Shown: in pieces, positions 9,096 to 17,907 of the stretch
Layout: every line of letters starts with the position of its first letter
Position numbering within the stretch: position 1 is the first letter of the stretch
Translations under genes and position numbers: made by a program
NCBI GenBank assembly: GCA_943846685.1
Contig: OX044363.1
Location: forward strand, 972,001-1,036,000
Direction of reading: 5' to 3'
Source: an uncultured Pseudomonadales bacterium
GTDB taxonomy: Bacteria > Pseudomonadota > Gammaproteobacteria > Pseudomonadales > Porticoccaceae
DNA length: 64,000 nt
The notes under the pieces: generated by a model
Seen by the model: the letters and a program-made list of their open reading frames with translations, nothing else
The model's database searches: none
Told to the model about the DNA's origin: nothing

Positions 9096-9983
9096 ATGCA
9101 GTACCCAACCATAGATCAGACTGTCGGCAACACCAGGCTAGTGCGCTTGCAACGTATGCCGGGCAACAGCTCTAATACCATTCTCGGCAAATTGGAAGGG
9201 GACAACCCCGCAGGTTCGGTGAAAGACCGGCCCGCTCTCAGCATGATTCAAAATGCTCAGGCTCGCGGTGAAATAAAACCCGGCGATCATCTGGTTGAGG
9301 CCACCAGTGGTAACACCGGAATTGCACTGGCCATGGCTGCGGCAATGATGGGTTACCAGATAACCCTAATTATGCCCGCCAATGCCACTGCCGAACGCAA
9401 AGCGGCAATGACCGCCTACGGTGCAACATTAATTGAAGTGACTAAAGAACAGGGTATGGAAGGGGCTCGTGATCTTGCCATGCAGATGCAGGCGCAAGGT
9501 AAGGGCAGGGTACTGGATCAGTTTAATAATCCCGACAACCCGCTCGCTCACTATCAGGGCACAGGCCCGGAAATCTGGCGAGATACCGGTGGCGCTATTA
9601 CCCATTTTGTTAGTTCAATGGGCACCACGGGCACCATTATGGGTGTCTCCGCTTACCTCAAACAGCAAAACCCAGATATACAGATTATTGGTCTACAGCC
9701 GGAAGATGGCGCCTCCATACCGGGAATCCGCCGCTGGCCACAAGCCTATATGCCGGGTATTTTTGACGGGGCTAAAGTCGATCAGCTGATGGATATCTCT
9801 CAAGCAGATGCCGAACTGGCCATGCGCCGTCTGGCTGTGGAAGAGGGCATCTTCTGTGGCGTATCGGCCGGTGGTGCAGTATCCGCCGCGCTGAAAATTA
9901 GCCAACAGGTTGAAAATGCGGTTATCGTTGCTATTATCTGTGATCGCGGTGACCGCTATCTGTCCTCTGGAATATATAACTAA
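9096..9983 (+). CDS. cysM: cysteine synthase B (O-acetylserine sulfhydrylase)
   Basis: 295 aa PLP fold-type II enzyme. Lys43 in GSVKDRPA is the expected Schiff-base lysine, and TSGNTGIALA and the SMGTTGTIMG phosphate-binding loop are visible. It makes cysteine from O-acetylserine and sulfide or thiosulfate. The length and the C-terminal GDRYLSSGIY fit CysM rather than CysK. It precedes relA, as in Pseudomonas, but without the rlmD gene usually found between them. Confidence 0.93.
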   Translation: MQYPTIDQTVGNTRLVRLQRMPGNSSNTILGKLEGDNPAGSVKDRPALSMIQNAQARGEIKPGDHLVEATSGNTGIALAMAAAMMGYQITLIMPANATAERKAAMTAYGATLIEVTKEQGMEGARDLAMQMQAQGKGRVLDQFNNPDNPLAHYQGTGPEIWRDTGGAITHFVSSMGTTGTIMGVSAYLKQQNPDIQIIGLQPEDGASIPGIRRWPQAYMPGIFDGAKVDQLMDISQADAELAMRRLAVEEGIFCGVSAGGAVSAALKISQQVENAVIVAIICDRGDRYLSSGIYN

Positions 9984-10052
9984 GACTTAGCAATAAGCGG
10001 TTAGTAGAAGTGATTAGCAAACAGGCTCTCGCCCTAACTCGAGTCAACTATC

Positions 10053-12332
10053 ATGGTTAAAGTTCGTCAACAGCATCCTCAGGAAGAGGCCGACCAGACT
10101 GATATCCAGGCTTGGGTAGCTAGCCTTATTCAACGTTATCCCATTCCACCCGATGCCGCCAAGGATATAACTCAGGCCTGCATCTTTGCCAGTGATGCCC
10201 TAAAACAAGACTTTGATCCCGACAAGCTCTGGAACAATGCCGTTGGCTGTTTTCAAACCGCCCTCGAAATGGCCGAGATCCTTGCGGATTTATCCCTCGA
10301 CAGTGTCGGCATGCAAGCGGCAATTCTCTATCGTGCGGTCCGTGAGGGTCGTACCTCAATCGAAAAAGTGCACAGCGAGTTTGGTTCAGAGGTCGCCGGA
10401 CTTATCGACAAAGTCCTGCGTATGGCCGTGGTCAGCACCCTCAATAATAGCCATGGCAGAACAGTGTTCGGCCATGGGGGTGGTCAGCAGGCGAGTAAAA
10501 TTCGCGAAATGCTGGTCTCAATTATTGATGATATTCGCGTACCGCTGATAAAAATTGCCGAGCGCACCTGCGCTATTCGCGCGGTCAAAAATGACAGCAG
10601 AGAGAAGCGTGTGCGGGTTGCCCGCGAAGTCTTTGATATCTATGCGCCGCTCGCCCACCGACTGGGTCTGGGTAATATTAAATGGGAACTGGAAGACCTC
10701 TCTTTCCGTTATATACAGCCTCAGGATTACGCCTCTATAGCCGCACTGCTTGCGGAAAAACGCCGTGACCGTCAGGCCTATATCAAAGAGGCCGTGCATC
10801 AGGTTGAAGGGCAATTAAAAGCCTCCAGTATTGAAGGGGAAGTCAGCGGCCGCCCCAAGCATATTTATTCGATCTGGTCGAAAATGCAGCGTAAAAATCT
10901 CGGCTTTTCCGAAGTCTATGATATTCGTGCCCTGCGCGTACTGGTGCCGACTATTGCCGATTGCTATGAAGTTCTCGGTTGGTTGCACAGTCACTGGGAA
11001 AATATTCCCGGCGAGTACGACGATTATATTGCAGCACCCAAAGGAAATGGTTATCGCTCGCTGCACACCGCCGTTATAGGGCCGGACAAAAAAGTTCTCG
11101 AAATTCAAATTCGCACCTTTGATATGCACAACGAAGCAGAGTTGGGTGTCTGTGCGCACTGGCGTTACAAGGGCAGTGATGGGCAGCGAGCGGATAAAAG
11201 CTATGAGGAAAAGATCGAATGGCTGCGTCAGGTACTCGACTGGTCCAATGAGATTGAAGCCAGAACTGATCAGGAGGTTGAACATAACAGCAGGGTTGAT
11301 CGGTCGCAATCCGCTATTCATGAAGGCCGCATCTATGTGTTCACCCCAGAAGGTCATGTAATTGATCTGCCGGTTGGTGCCACGCCCCTGGACTTTGCCT
11401 ACTATGTCCACAGCGGACTCGGACATCGCTGTCGCGGTGCCAAAGTAAATGGTCGAATTGTGCCGCTTAACTCGTCATTACAGACCGCAGATCAGGTCAG
11501 TATTATTACCACCCGTCAGGGTGAGCCATCCCGCGACTGGCTGTCCGCTTCAATGGGTTATCTGAAAACCAATCGCGCCCGAAGTCAGGTGCAGTACTGG
11601 TTTCGCAAACAGAATCAGCAACAGAATCAGATTGAAGGTAAAAAGCTTCTCGATCGAGAACTCAATCAATTAAATGTGACTGATATAGACCTGGAGAAAG
11701 TCGCTAAGCGTTACAACAAACAGGGCGCCGCTGGACTCTATGCGGCAATAGGTGCCGGCGATGTGGGTGTTGAGCAGGTTATTAATTCTGCGCAGGTGCG
11801 TCCGGGTAGCAGCAAGCCTATCGAAAGAATTTCTACCAGAGAGCCTGTCAGCGCACAGCGGTTTAAATCCTCCGATGTGTTTATTCACGGCGTGGGGAAT
11901 TTACTCACCCAGATAGCCCGCTGCTGCAGCCCAGTACCTGGGGATAATATTGCCGGCTATATTACTCAGGGTCGAGGTATCTCAATTCACCGCGAAGACT
12001 GTGGTAATTTTTTGCGCCTGCAGGGAATTGATCCGCAGAGAATTATCAAAGTTGAATGGGGCGGTGAACCGCAAAAAAACTATCGGGTAAAAATTGTTTT
12101 AACCACCTATGATCGCACTGGGTTATTGCTTGATATCACCAAAACCGTCGATCGCCTCGGCCTGCATATTTCCTCCATACAGTCAGACGAAGATAGTAAT
12201 CACAATAAAAAGATGAACTGCTCACAGATGTTTTTGACCATCGATGTGCCCAGTTTAGAGCAGCTGAGTACCGTGTTATCTCAGTTAAACCAAATACCCA
12301 ATGTTAAAGAGGCGCGTCGGGTAACTGATTAA
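10053..12332 (+). CDS. relA: (p)ppGpp synthetase RelA
   Basis: 759 aa, full RelA length. In order: a degenerate HD-like domain (about residues 50-200) without the HD hydrolase signature (GHGGGQQASKIREML region), the synthetase domain with GEYDDYIAAPKGNGYRSLHTAV, a TGS domain (GRIYVFTPEGHVIDLPVGATPLDFAYYVH), a zinc-finger/helical region (ARCCSPVPGDNIAGYITQGRGISIHREDC) and a C-terminal ACT domain. It senses uncharged tRNA on ribosomes and makes (p)ppGpp. The lost HD motif fits a synthesis-only RelA, which implies a separate SpoT elsewhere. mazG follows 15 bp downstream. Confidence 0.95.
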   Translation: MVKVRQQHPQEEADQTDIQAWVASLIQRYPIPPDAAKDITQACIFASDALKQDFDPDKLWNNAVGCFQTALEMAEILADLSLDSVGMQAAILYRAVREGRTSIEKVHSEFGSEVAGLIDKVLRMAVVSTLNNSHGRTVFGHGGGQQASKIREMLVSIIDDIRVPLIKIAERTCAIRAVKNDSREKRVRVAREVFDIYAPLAHRLGLGNIKWELEDLSFRYIQPQDYASIAALLAEKRRDRQAYIKEAVHQVEGQLKASSIEGEVSGRPKHIYSIWSKMQRKNLGFSEVYDIRALRVLVPTIADCYEVLGWLHSHWENIPGEYDDYIAAPKGNGYRSLHTAVIGPDKKVLEIQIRTFDMHNEAELGVCAHWRYKGSDGQRADKSYEEKIEWLRQVLDWSNEIEARTDQEVEHNSRVDRSQSAIHEGRIYVFTPEGHVIDLPVGATPLDFAYYVHSGLGHRCRGAKVNGRIVPLNSSLQTADQVSIITTRQGEPSRDWLSASMGYLKTNRARSQVQYWFRKQNQQQNQIEGKKLLDRELNQLNVTDIDLEKVAKRYNKQGAAGLYAAIGAGDVGVEQVINSAQVRPGSSKPIERISTREPVSAQRFKSSDVFIHGVGNLLTQIARCCSPVPGDNIAGYITQGRGISIHREDCGNFLRLQGIDPQRIIKVEWGGEPQKNYRVKIVLTTYDRTGLLLDITKTVDRLGLHISSIQSDEDSNHNKKMNCSQMFLTIDVPSLEQLSTVLSQLNQIPNVKEARRVTD

Positions 12333-12347
12333 AGGGTTCCAAAAGAT

Positions 12348-13184
12348 ATGACCACAGCTTACACAATCGATGACCTGCGCTATTTGATGCAACGCCTGCG
12401 CGACCCCCAGAGTGGATGCCCCTGGGATTTAAAGCAGACCTACCAGACTATCGCGCCCTATACTCTGGAAGAGGTCTACGAAGTGATTGATGCGATTGAA
12501 CGCAATGATCTCAGCCACTTAGGTGAAGAGTTGGGTGATCTTCTATTTCAGGTGATCTTCTATAGTCAGCTAGGCGCTGAAGAGCAGATATTTGATTTCG
12601 ATAACGTCGTGCATGGCATTGTTGAAAAGCTGGTCAGACGTCATCCCCATGTTTTTCCGCTGGGAACACTGCAGAGTGAGCGTGACTTAAGTAATAGTGA
12701 AAATAGCGCCGAAGAAGAAGCTCGTATAAAACAGGTTTGGGAGCAGATTAAAAAGCAGGAGCGCGCAGATAAAGGAGAGCGGCGTACTCTGGATGATATA
12801 CCTGCAGCCATGCCCGCACTTAGTCGTGCCCACAAACTACAAAAGAGAGCCGCCACAACAGGTTTTGATTGGGATAATCGCAGCGATGTATTAAATAAGG
12901 TCAAGGAAGAGATCGCAGAGTTGGAGGTTGAGATTGAGGCAGATAATAGTTTGGCGATGGAAGAGGAGCTGGGTGATTTATTGTTTAGCTGTGTCAATCT
13001 GTCCCGTCATCTAGGTATTGATCCGGAGCGCGCCATGCGCGCGGCAAATAATAAATTTCAACGGCGCTTTGAAGCCATGGAAATACTGGCTAGCGATAAA
13101 AATCCCCGAGAATTTTCTCAGATGTCGACCGACGAAATGGAGTTGCTCTGGACAGAGGTCAAGCGCGCAGAGAAAGGGTTGTAA
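12348..13184 (+). CDS. mazG: nucleoside triphosphate pyrophosphohydrolase MazG
   Basis: 278 aa with two MazG repeats, each carrying the acidic helix motif EELGDLLF (first about residues 60-70, second about 205-215). MazG hydrolyses non-canonical and canonical NTPs to NMP and PPi and lowers ppGpp-related effects in E. coli. It sits 15 bp after relA, the conserved relA-mazG arrangement, so co-transcription is likely. Confidence 0.94.
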   Translation: MTTAYTIDDLRYLMQRLRDPQSGCPWDLKQTYQTIAPYTLEEVYEVIDAIERNDLSHLGEELGDLLFQVIFYSQLGAEEQIFDFDNVVHGIVEKLVRRHPHVFPLGTLQSERDLSNSENSAEEEARIKQVWEQIKKQERADKGERRTLDDIPAAMPALSRAHKLQKRAATTGFDWDNRSDVLNKVKEEIAELEVEIEADNSLAMEEELGDLLFSCVNLSRHLGIDPERAMRAANNKFQRRFEAMEILASDKNPREFSQMSTDEMELLWTEVKRAEKGL

Positions 13185-13289
13185 ATAGCCGTTTAGAAAT
13201 GCTCAAACCCCACTGTAGGCTTGTTTGCCTATATTAATCCGTGTATTGTGATCGGCCTTTTTTCGGCTAGAGTTTAAGGAAGATTATTG

Positions 13290-13940
13290 ATGAAAGTTAT
13301 TTTGTTAGGCCCACCAGGCGCAGGTAAGGGTACACAGGCGCAATTTATTACTGAAAAGTACGGAATCCCCCAGATATCTACAGGCGATATGCTTAGATCA
13401 GCGGTAAAAGCTGGCAGCGAGCTGGGTCTTAAAGTAAAAGATATTATGGCTTCGGGTGGCTTGGTGTCTGATGAAATTATTATTGCGCTGGTAAAAGAGC
13501 GTATTCAGCAAGCTGACTGCAACAATGGATTTTTATTTGATGGCTTCCCAAGAACGATTCCCCAGGCACAGGCTCTGGTTGATGCCGGCGTAGAGATTGA
13601 ATATGTGGTTGAGATTGCTGTCGACGATGAGCAGATTGTCTCTCGTCTAAGTGGTCGTCGCGTCCATGAAAATTCTGGCCGAATTTACCATGTTGAACAT
13701 AATCCACCGATCAATGAAGGTCTTGATAATGAGACTCAAGAACCATTGATTCAGCGTGAAGATGATAAAGAAGCAACAATCCGCAATCGACTGTCTATCT
13801 ACCACGGTCAAACAAAACCGCTGGTTGAGTTCTATACGAATTTATCTGTGTCACAAACTGGTGGACCGATTTTCTCAACCATTGATGGTCTGGGTGGGCT
13901 CGATGAAGTTCAGGAAAGAATTGTAACTGCACTTTCTTAA
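13290..13940 (+). CDS. adk: adenylate kinase
   Basis: 216 aa from the ATG at 13290; a TTG directly before it is in frame, but family alignment starts MKVILLG. P-loop GPPGAGKGT (residues 7-15), the AMP-binding FDGFPRT region, and a long LID domain ([19 protein letters not shown]) without the four zinc cysteines, as in enteric Adk. It interconverts ATP + AMP and 2 ADP. AAGGAAG ribosome-binding site at about 13276-13282. A strong intrinsic terminator follows. Confidence 0.96.
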   Translation: MKVILLGPPGAGKGTQAQFITEKYGIPQISTGDMLRSAVKAGSELGLKVKDIMASGGLVSDEIIIALVKERIQQADCNNGFLFDGFPRTIPQAQALVDAGVEIEYVVEIAVDDEQIVSRLSGRRVHENSGRIYHVEHNPPINEGLDNETQEPLIQREDDKEATIRNRLSIYHGQTKPLVEFYTNLSVSQTGGPIFSTIDGLGGLDEVQERIVTALS

Positions 13941-14006
13941 AAGCAGCTGAAGGCTCTTGGTAAAAAACCGCAAAAAGAAGTCCTTTAAAACATCAGTTTA
14001 AACTCT

Positions 14007-14047
14007 AAAAAGCAGCGTATTTTTTAATACGCTGCTTTTCTTTTTTT
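14007..14047 (+). terminator. intrinsic terminator after adk
   Basis: Perfect 11-bp stem AGCAGCGTATT / AATACGCTGCT around a TTTT loop (14011-14036). It is flanked upstream by an A-run and followed by a long T-run (14037-14047, broken by one C). The flanking A and T runs make it plausible in both directions. Confidence 0.9.
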
Positions 14048-14218
14048 AAATTGTTAAAAAATAACCGTTTATTTTTAACAAACGCGCTTGTTTTCTTATT
14101 AAATTTACACTTTTGATTGGTAAATCAATCCACTCTTGCTTAAACTGCGCGACAGTCGGGTAGCGATGTTTTGTAAATTAAACTTACAGGTTGTCTTTTT
14201 TCAGTGAGGAATAAGCAA
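14048..14218. promoter_or_regulatory. AT-rich leader with hairpins before the histone-like gene
   Basis: The gap between the adk terminator and the next gene is strongly AT-rich. It holds an inverted repeat at about 14051-14082 (TTGTTAAAAAATAA / TTATTTTTAACAA with a one-base bulge) and a second small one, TTGATT-GGTA-AATCAA, near 14114-14129. A possible -10-like TAAACT lies near 14140. No promoter can be assigned with confidence, but the gene downstream must be transcribed from here because adk is terminated. Confidence 0.4.
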
Positions 14219-15340
14219 ATGAAAAGTCCAGCAAAAAGAAAAGTTAAAAAAACAAAAGCAAAAACTAAAGCGCAAATCACACCAATTCAAAAAGCTAAAA
14301 ACAGTGTTGCTGCAGCATCAAAAGCACTTGCAGCTCATAATAAAAAGCACGCAACAATTACCACTAGAGTTAACAAGGCGAAAGCTAAAGTTGCTGCTAA
14401 AGCAACTGCTGCTGCAAAGAAAGCTCTTGCCGCTGCTAGAGTGCAGGCCAGTGCTAGCCGCAAGCAAGCTGCTGCATTGAGTGGCAAGTTAAAGAATTTA
14501 AAAGGTGATTTTAAGGTCACTGAAGTTAAGCAGAAATTGGCTGCCGCTGAGAGCGCTGCTAAAACTGCAATTCTAAATGCTGAAGAGAGATTGCAAGCCG
14601 CTCAGGATGCGGATCTGGCTGCAGCAGTTAAACGATTTGAAAAGCAGTGGTTGAAAACTCGCGCCAAGGTAACTTCGAAAAGAATGAAAGCGGCAGAGAA
14701 AAGTGCTGCCCTTAAAGTTAAAGCGGCTGAAAAAGTTGCTGTGGCAAAACTTAAAGCACTGGCTGCTAAAACCGGTGTAGTTGTAGAAACGACTAAAAAG
14801 CCTGCGGCAAAGAAAGCTGTTGCTAAAAAAGCAGCCGCTAAAAAAGCCGTTGCCAAAAAGCCAGCCGCTAAAAAGGCGGTCGCTAAAAAGTCAGCAAGGA
14901 AAAAGAAAGCCGTTGCCAAAAAGCCAGCAGCAAAGAAAGCCGTCGCTAAAAAGCCAGCAGCAAAGAAAGCAGCAAAGAAAGTAGCAAAGAAAGTAGTAAA
15001 GAAAGCAGTTGCCAAGAAACCAGCCGCTAAGAAGTCAGTGGCTAAAAAAGCGGTCTCTAAGAAACCAGCCGCTAAGAAAGTTGTTGCTAAGAAGCCGGCT
15101 GCTAAAAAGCCAGCTGCTAAAAAGGCGGTCGCTAAGAAGTCAGCAGCAAAGAAAGTGGTAGCCAAGAAGCCAGCGGCTAAAAAAGCTGTCGCTAAGAAGC
15201 CCGCTGCTAAGAAGCCCGCTGTTAAGAAATCAGCAGTGAAAAAAGCAGTCGCCAAAAAGCCAGCCGCTCAAAAAGCCGCTGCTAAAAAGCCTGCTGCGAA
15301 AAAAGCACCAGCCAAGAAAACTGAAGTTAAAAAATCTTAA
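14219..15340 (+). CDS. histone H1-like Lys/Ala/Pro repeat protein (AlgP-like)
   Basis: 373 aa from the ATG at 14219, which has GAGGA eight bases upstream; an in-frame GTG at 14204 lies before that motif and is unlikely. Residues 1 to about 185 are Ala/Lys-rich and probably helical or coiled. From about 190 to the end the chain is built of KKPAAKK and KKAVAKK units (about eleven KPAAKK copies) with scattered Ser, Val and Thr. The protein is extremely basic, with no membrane segment. It resembles AlgP/AlgR3 of Pseudomonas and the C-terminal tails of eukaryotic H1. A nucleoid- or nucleic-acid-binding role is inference. It is inserted between adk and tsaB, which are neighbours in Pseudomonas. Confidence 0.85.
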   Translation: MKSPAKRKVKKTKAKTKAQITPIQKAKNSVAAASKALAAHNKKHATITTRVNKAKAKVAAKATAAAKKALAAARVQASASRKQAAALSGKLKNLKGDFKVTEVKQKLAAAESAAKTAILNAEERLQAAQDADLAAAVKRFEKQWLKTRAKVTSKRMKAAEKSAALKVKAAEKVAVAKLKALAAKTGVVVETTKKPAAKKAVAKKAAAKKAVAKKPAAKKAVAKKSARKKKAVAKKPAAKKAVAKKPAAKKAAKKVAKKVVKKAVAKKPAAKKSVAKKAVSKKPAAKKVVAKKPAAKKPAAKKAVAKKSAAKKVVAKKPAAKKAVAKKPAAKKPAVKKSAVKKAVAKKPAAQKAAAKKPAAKKAPAKKTEVKKS

Positions 15341-15369
15341 TAGTTTAATTGGTTGTAGACCTGTAAAAT

Positions 15370-15399
15370 CCCCTGCCATCTTGGTGGGGGTTTTTTTTT
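15370..15399 (+). terminator. intrinsic terminator after the histone-like gene
   Basis: Stem CCCCTGCCA / TGGTGGGGG (with two G-U wobbles) around a short loop, followed by nine T residues. It separates the histone-like gene from tsaB. Confidence 0.85.
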
Positions 15400-15445
15400 G
15401 CCCTCAAAAAATTCTAAGGCTTCCCTATAACTAGGGATTGTAACT

Positions 15446-16150
15446 ATGACATCACTATTAGCGATTGAAACCTCAACTCCTGCATGCTCGGTGGCACTGA
15501 TTGTCGGCGATGCAAGGTTTTCCCGTTATTCCGAAGAGCCGCGTTCTCATACAAGGCTCATTATGGCAATGATCGATGAGGTTTTAAGCGAAGCTGGCAC
15601 AACGGTTGATCAACTGGATGCAATTGCGGTAACGGTAGGCCCCGGCTCATTTACTGGCTTGAGAATAGGCTTCTCAACGGCGCAGGGCCTTGCCTTTGGT
15701 GCAGATATCCCGGTTATTCCGGTCTCTACTCTTGAGGTTCTGGCTCAGACCTATAAGCGCAAGCAGTCTAAGGAATTGGATTTACCCTGCAGGGTTATGT
15801 CGATTCTCGATGCGCGTATGGGTGAATTCAATTGCGGTGCCTATAAACTTGATGATAGTGGTCGTTTTGTCGCTACTATCAAAGATCAGCTGTTGAGTAA
15901 AAGTGATGCTCTGGCTTTATATAACAATTTAAACCCCAGTGTTATCGTCGGCGAAGCAGGTGGCCTTTTTGATAACGTTGACGTTAATAATCAGCCTGTT
16001 GAGGAACTCTATCCAGATGCTTTAGATCTGCTGGATATTGCCCTCGAAGATTTTTCTCAGGGTGCGGCTGTGCCGATTGATCAGGTAGATCTGGTTTATT
16101 TGCGTGGTACCGATGCCTGGAAAAAACATACACCTATCAGGGCCGTCTAA
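15446..16150 (+). CDS. tsaB: tRNA t6A biosynthesis protein TsaB
   Basis: 234 aa ASKHA-fold protein. N-terminal LAIETSTPACSVALI and VGPGSFTGLRIG are diagnostic for TsaB (YeaZ). It forms the TsaBDE complex that adds threonylcarbamoyl to A37 of ANN-decoding tRNAs; tsaE lies at 50578-51099 in this same window. uppP follows three bases after the stop. Confidence 0.94.
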   Translation: MTSLLAIETSTPACSVALIVGDARFSRYSEEPRSHTRLIMAMIDEVLSEAGTTVDQLDAIAVTVGPGSFTGLRIGFSTAQGLAFGADIPVIPVSTLEVLAQTYKRKQSKELDLPCRVMSILDARMGEFNCGAYKLDDSGRFVATIKDQLLSKSDALALYNNLNPSVIVGEAGGLFDNVDVNNQPVEELYPDALDLLDIALEDFSQGAAVPIDQVDLVYLRGTDAWKKHTPIRAV

Positions 16151-16153
16151 ATC

Positions 16154-16951
16154 ATGGATTATTTTCAAGCTGTTTGGCTAGCCGTTATTCAGGGTATCTC
16201 TGAATTTTTGCCAATCTCAAGTTCTGCCCATTTAATTTTACCCTCGGAAGTACTCGGCTGGCCCGATCAGGGTCTGGCCTTCGATGTTGCCGTTCATGTC
16301 GGCTCGCTAATCGCAGTAATCATTTATTTTCGCAACGACATTGTCAATCTGACTCAAGCCTGGCTGGATAGCGTATTTGTGCGACGCCACAGCCCTGAGA
16401 GCAAACTCGCCTGGTTTATTATTCTGGGAACTGTTCCTGCAGGTCTTACCGGCTTATTTCTCGGTGGTCTGATTGAGTTGCATCTGCGCTCTATGTCAGT
16501 GATTGCATTTACTACAATTTTCTTTGGTCTGTTATTAGCCTGGGCAGATCTCCGTGGCAAGGGGCAGCGCGGTATCAATCAATTTACCTGGAAGTCGGCC
16601 TTGGTTATTGGTGGTGCTCAGGCGCTGGCCTTAATCCCCGGCACTTCCCGTTCAGGGGTGACTATCACTGCTGCACTGGCTCTGGGCTTTGATCGTGAAA
16701 CCGCGGCGCGCTTTTCGTTCTTGTTGGCGATTCCAATTATTATGCTGAGCGGTGGTTTAAAAGGTTTGGAGCTGATGGATGCGGAATCGGTCGATTGGAC
16801 GATGATTGCTATAGGCACAGTGCTCTCCGGTATTACCGCCTATCTCTGTATCAAACTGTTTTTGAAAGTTATCCAAAAAATCGGTATGTTGCCATTTGTT
16901 ATTTATCGGATGCTGTTGGGCGCACTGTTGATCTATCTCGTCTGGCAGTAA
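16154..16951 (+). CDS. uppP: undecaprenyl-diphosphatase UppP/BacA
   Basis: 265 aa polytopic membrane protein with about eight helices. The two family motifs are present: QGISEFLPISSSAH (about residues 13-26) and IPGTSRSGVTIT (about 160-171). It dephosphorylates undecaprenyl diphosphate to recycle the lipid carrier for peptidoglycan and confers bacitracin tolerance. It starts three bases after the tsaB stop, so the two are probably co-transcribed. Confidence 0.95.
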   Translation: MDYFQAVWLAVIQGISEFLPISSSAHLILPSEVLGWPDQGLAFDVAVHVGSLIAVIIYFRNDIVNLTQAWLDSVFVRRHSPESKLAWFIILGTVPAGLTGLFLGGLIELHLRSMSVIAFTTIFFGLLLAWADLRGKGQRGINQFTWKSALVIGGAQALALIPGTSRSGVTITAALALGFDRETAARFSFLLAIPIIMLSGGLKGLELMDAESVDWTMIAIGTVLSGITAYLCIKLFLKVIQKIGMLPFVIYRMLLGALLIYLVWQ

Positions 16952-16978
16952 TTTACGCAGGGAGCTTAACTATCCATT

Positions 16979-17857
16979 ATGAATAGACGTTTAGCTTTTT
17001 TAGGGCTTGGGGTCATGGGTTACCCCATGGCTGGTTGGCTGAGTAAACAGGGTCACAATCTGGTGGTCTACAATCGCACCGCAGCAGTGACTGAACGCTG
17101 GCTAAAAGACTATAAGGGCACAGCAGCAGACAGCCCAAGTCAGGCGGTAGCCGATGCTGAAATCGTTTTTTCCTGTCTTGGCAATGATCGTGATGTTCGT
17201 GAAGTATTACTGGCTGAGCGCGGTGCGCTAAGTAATATGCAGCCGGGTGCGATTGTTGTCGACCATACCACCACCTCCGCAGATCTTGCCGCAGAGTTGG
17301 CTGCCGAAGCCGCTGCTGTTAACTGTGGCTTTATCGATGCGCCAGTCTCTGGTGGTCAGCAGGGCGCCGAGAACGGACAGTTAACGGTGATGTGTGGTGG
17401 CAGCGCAGACATTTTTCAACAGGTTGCCCCAGTGATTGATGGCTATGCAAAATCCGTTCAGTTGATGGGTGGTGCAGGCAGTGGCCAACTCTGTAAGATG
17501 GTCAACCAAATATGTATTGCCGGTCTGGTTCAGGGCCTTGCCGAAGGGCTTAATTTTGCCAAGCGCGCAGGTCTGGATGCTCAACAGGTTGTTGAGGTTA
17601 TCTCTAAAGGTGCCGCGCAGTCCTGGCAGATGGAAAATCGCTATAAGACCATGTTGGCCGATAACTATGATCACGGTTTTGCTGTGCAGTGGATGCGCAA
17701 AGATTTAGGCTTTGCCCTGCAAGAGGCAGAGAAGAATGGCAGTTCTTTGCCAGTAACCGATTTAGTGGATCAGTTTTATCAACAGGTGCAGGAGATGGGC
17801 GGTGATCGCTGGGATACCTCAAGCCTATTAGCTCGGCTCGAGAGCTTAGATAACTAG
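16979..17857 (+). CDS. NAD(P)-dependent beta-hydroxyacid dehydrogenase
   Basis: 292 aa of the 3-hydroxyisobutyrate dehydrogenase / tartronate semialdehyde reductase family. Dinucleotide-binding LGLGVMGYPMAG at the N-terminus, substrate-binding DAPVSGGQQGAENGQLTVM (about 118-136), and the catalytic-lysine region GSGQLCKMVNQ. The C-terminal helical domain includes WMRKDLGFALQEA. The exact substrate cannot be read from sequence; no valine or glyoxylate pathway gene is adjacent. The last codons and the stop lie in a tandem 15-bp repeat. Confidence 0.85.
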   Translation: MNRRLAFLGLGVMGYPMAGWLSKQGHNLVVYNRTAAVTERWLKDYKGTAADSPSQAVADAEIVFSCLGNDRDVREVLLAERGALSNMQPGAIVVDHTTTSADLAAELAAEAAAVNCGFIDAPVSGGQQGAENGQLTVMCGGSADIFQQVAPVIDGYAKSVQLMGGAGSGQLCKMVNQICIAGLVQGLAEGLNFAKRAGLDAQQVVEVISKGAAQSWQMENRYKTMLADNYDHGFAVQWMRKDLGFALQEAEKNGSSLPVTDLVDQFYQQVQEMGGDRWDTSSLLARLESLDN

Positions 17858-17881
17858 AGTTTAGATAATTAGAATTTAGAT
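17846..17881 (+). repeat. tandem 15-bp repeat covering a stop codon
   Basis: Units TTAGATAACTAGAGT (17846-17860) and TTAGATAATTAGAAT (17861-17875) plus a partial third TTAGAT (17876-17881). The period of 15 keeps the reading frame, so the Leu-Asp-Asn-stop of the dehydrogenase is repeated in frame just after the real stop. Confidence 0.85.
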
Positions 17882-17907
17882 CAAACCATAGAAAAGGAAT
17901 TAAATAA

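Noticed and set aside
10815..11426. 203-codon minus-strand open frame within relA
   Set aside because: Lies wholly inside the RelA synthetase and TGS coding region, and its translation shows no known motif.
14602..15255. Long minus-strand open frame across the histone-like repeat
   Set aside because: Its Phe/Leu/Ala repeats are only the complement of the Lys/Ala/Pro codons; there is no ribosome-binding site and no recognisable protein.
14800..15337. Repeated DNA units that look array-like
   Set aside because: These are coding repeats of KKPAAKK inside one gene, with no spacers of constant length and no cas genes, so not a CRISPR array.
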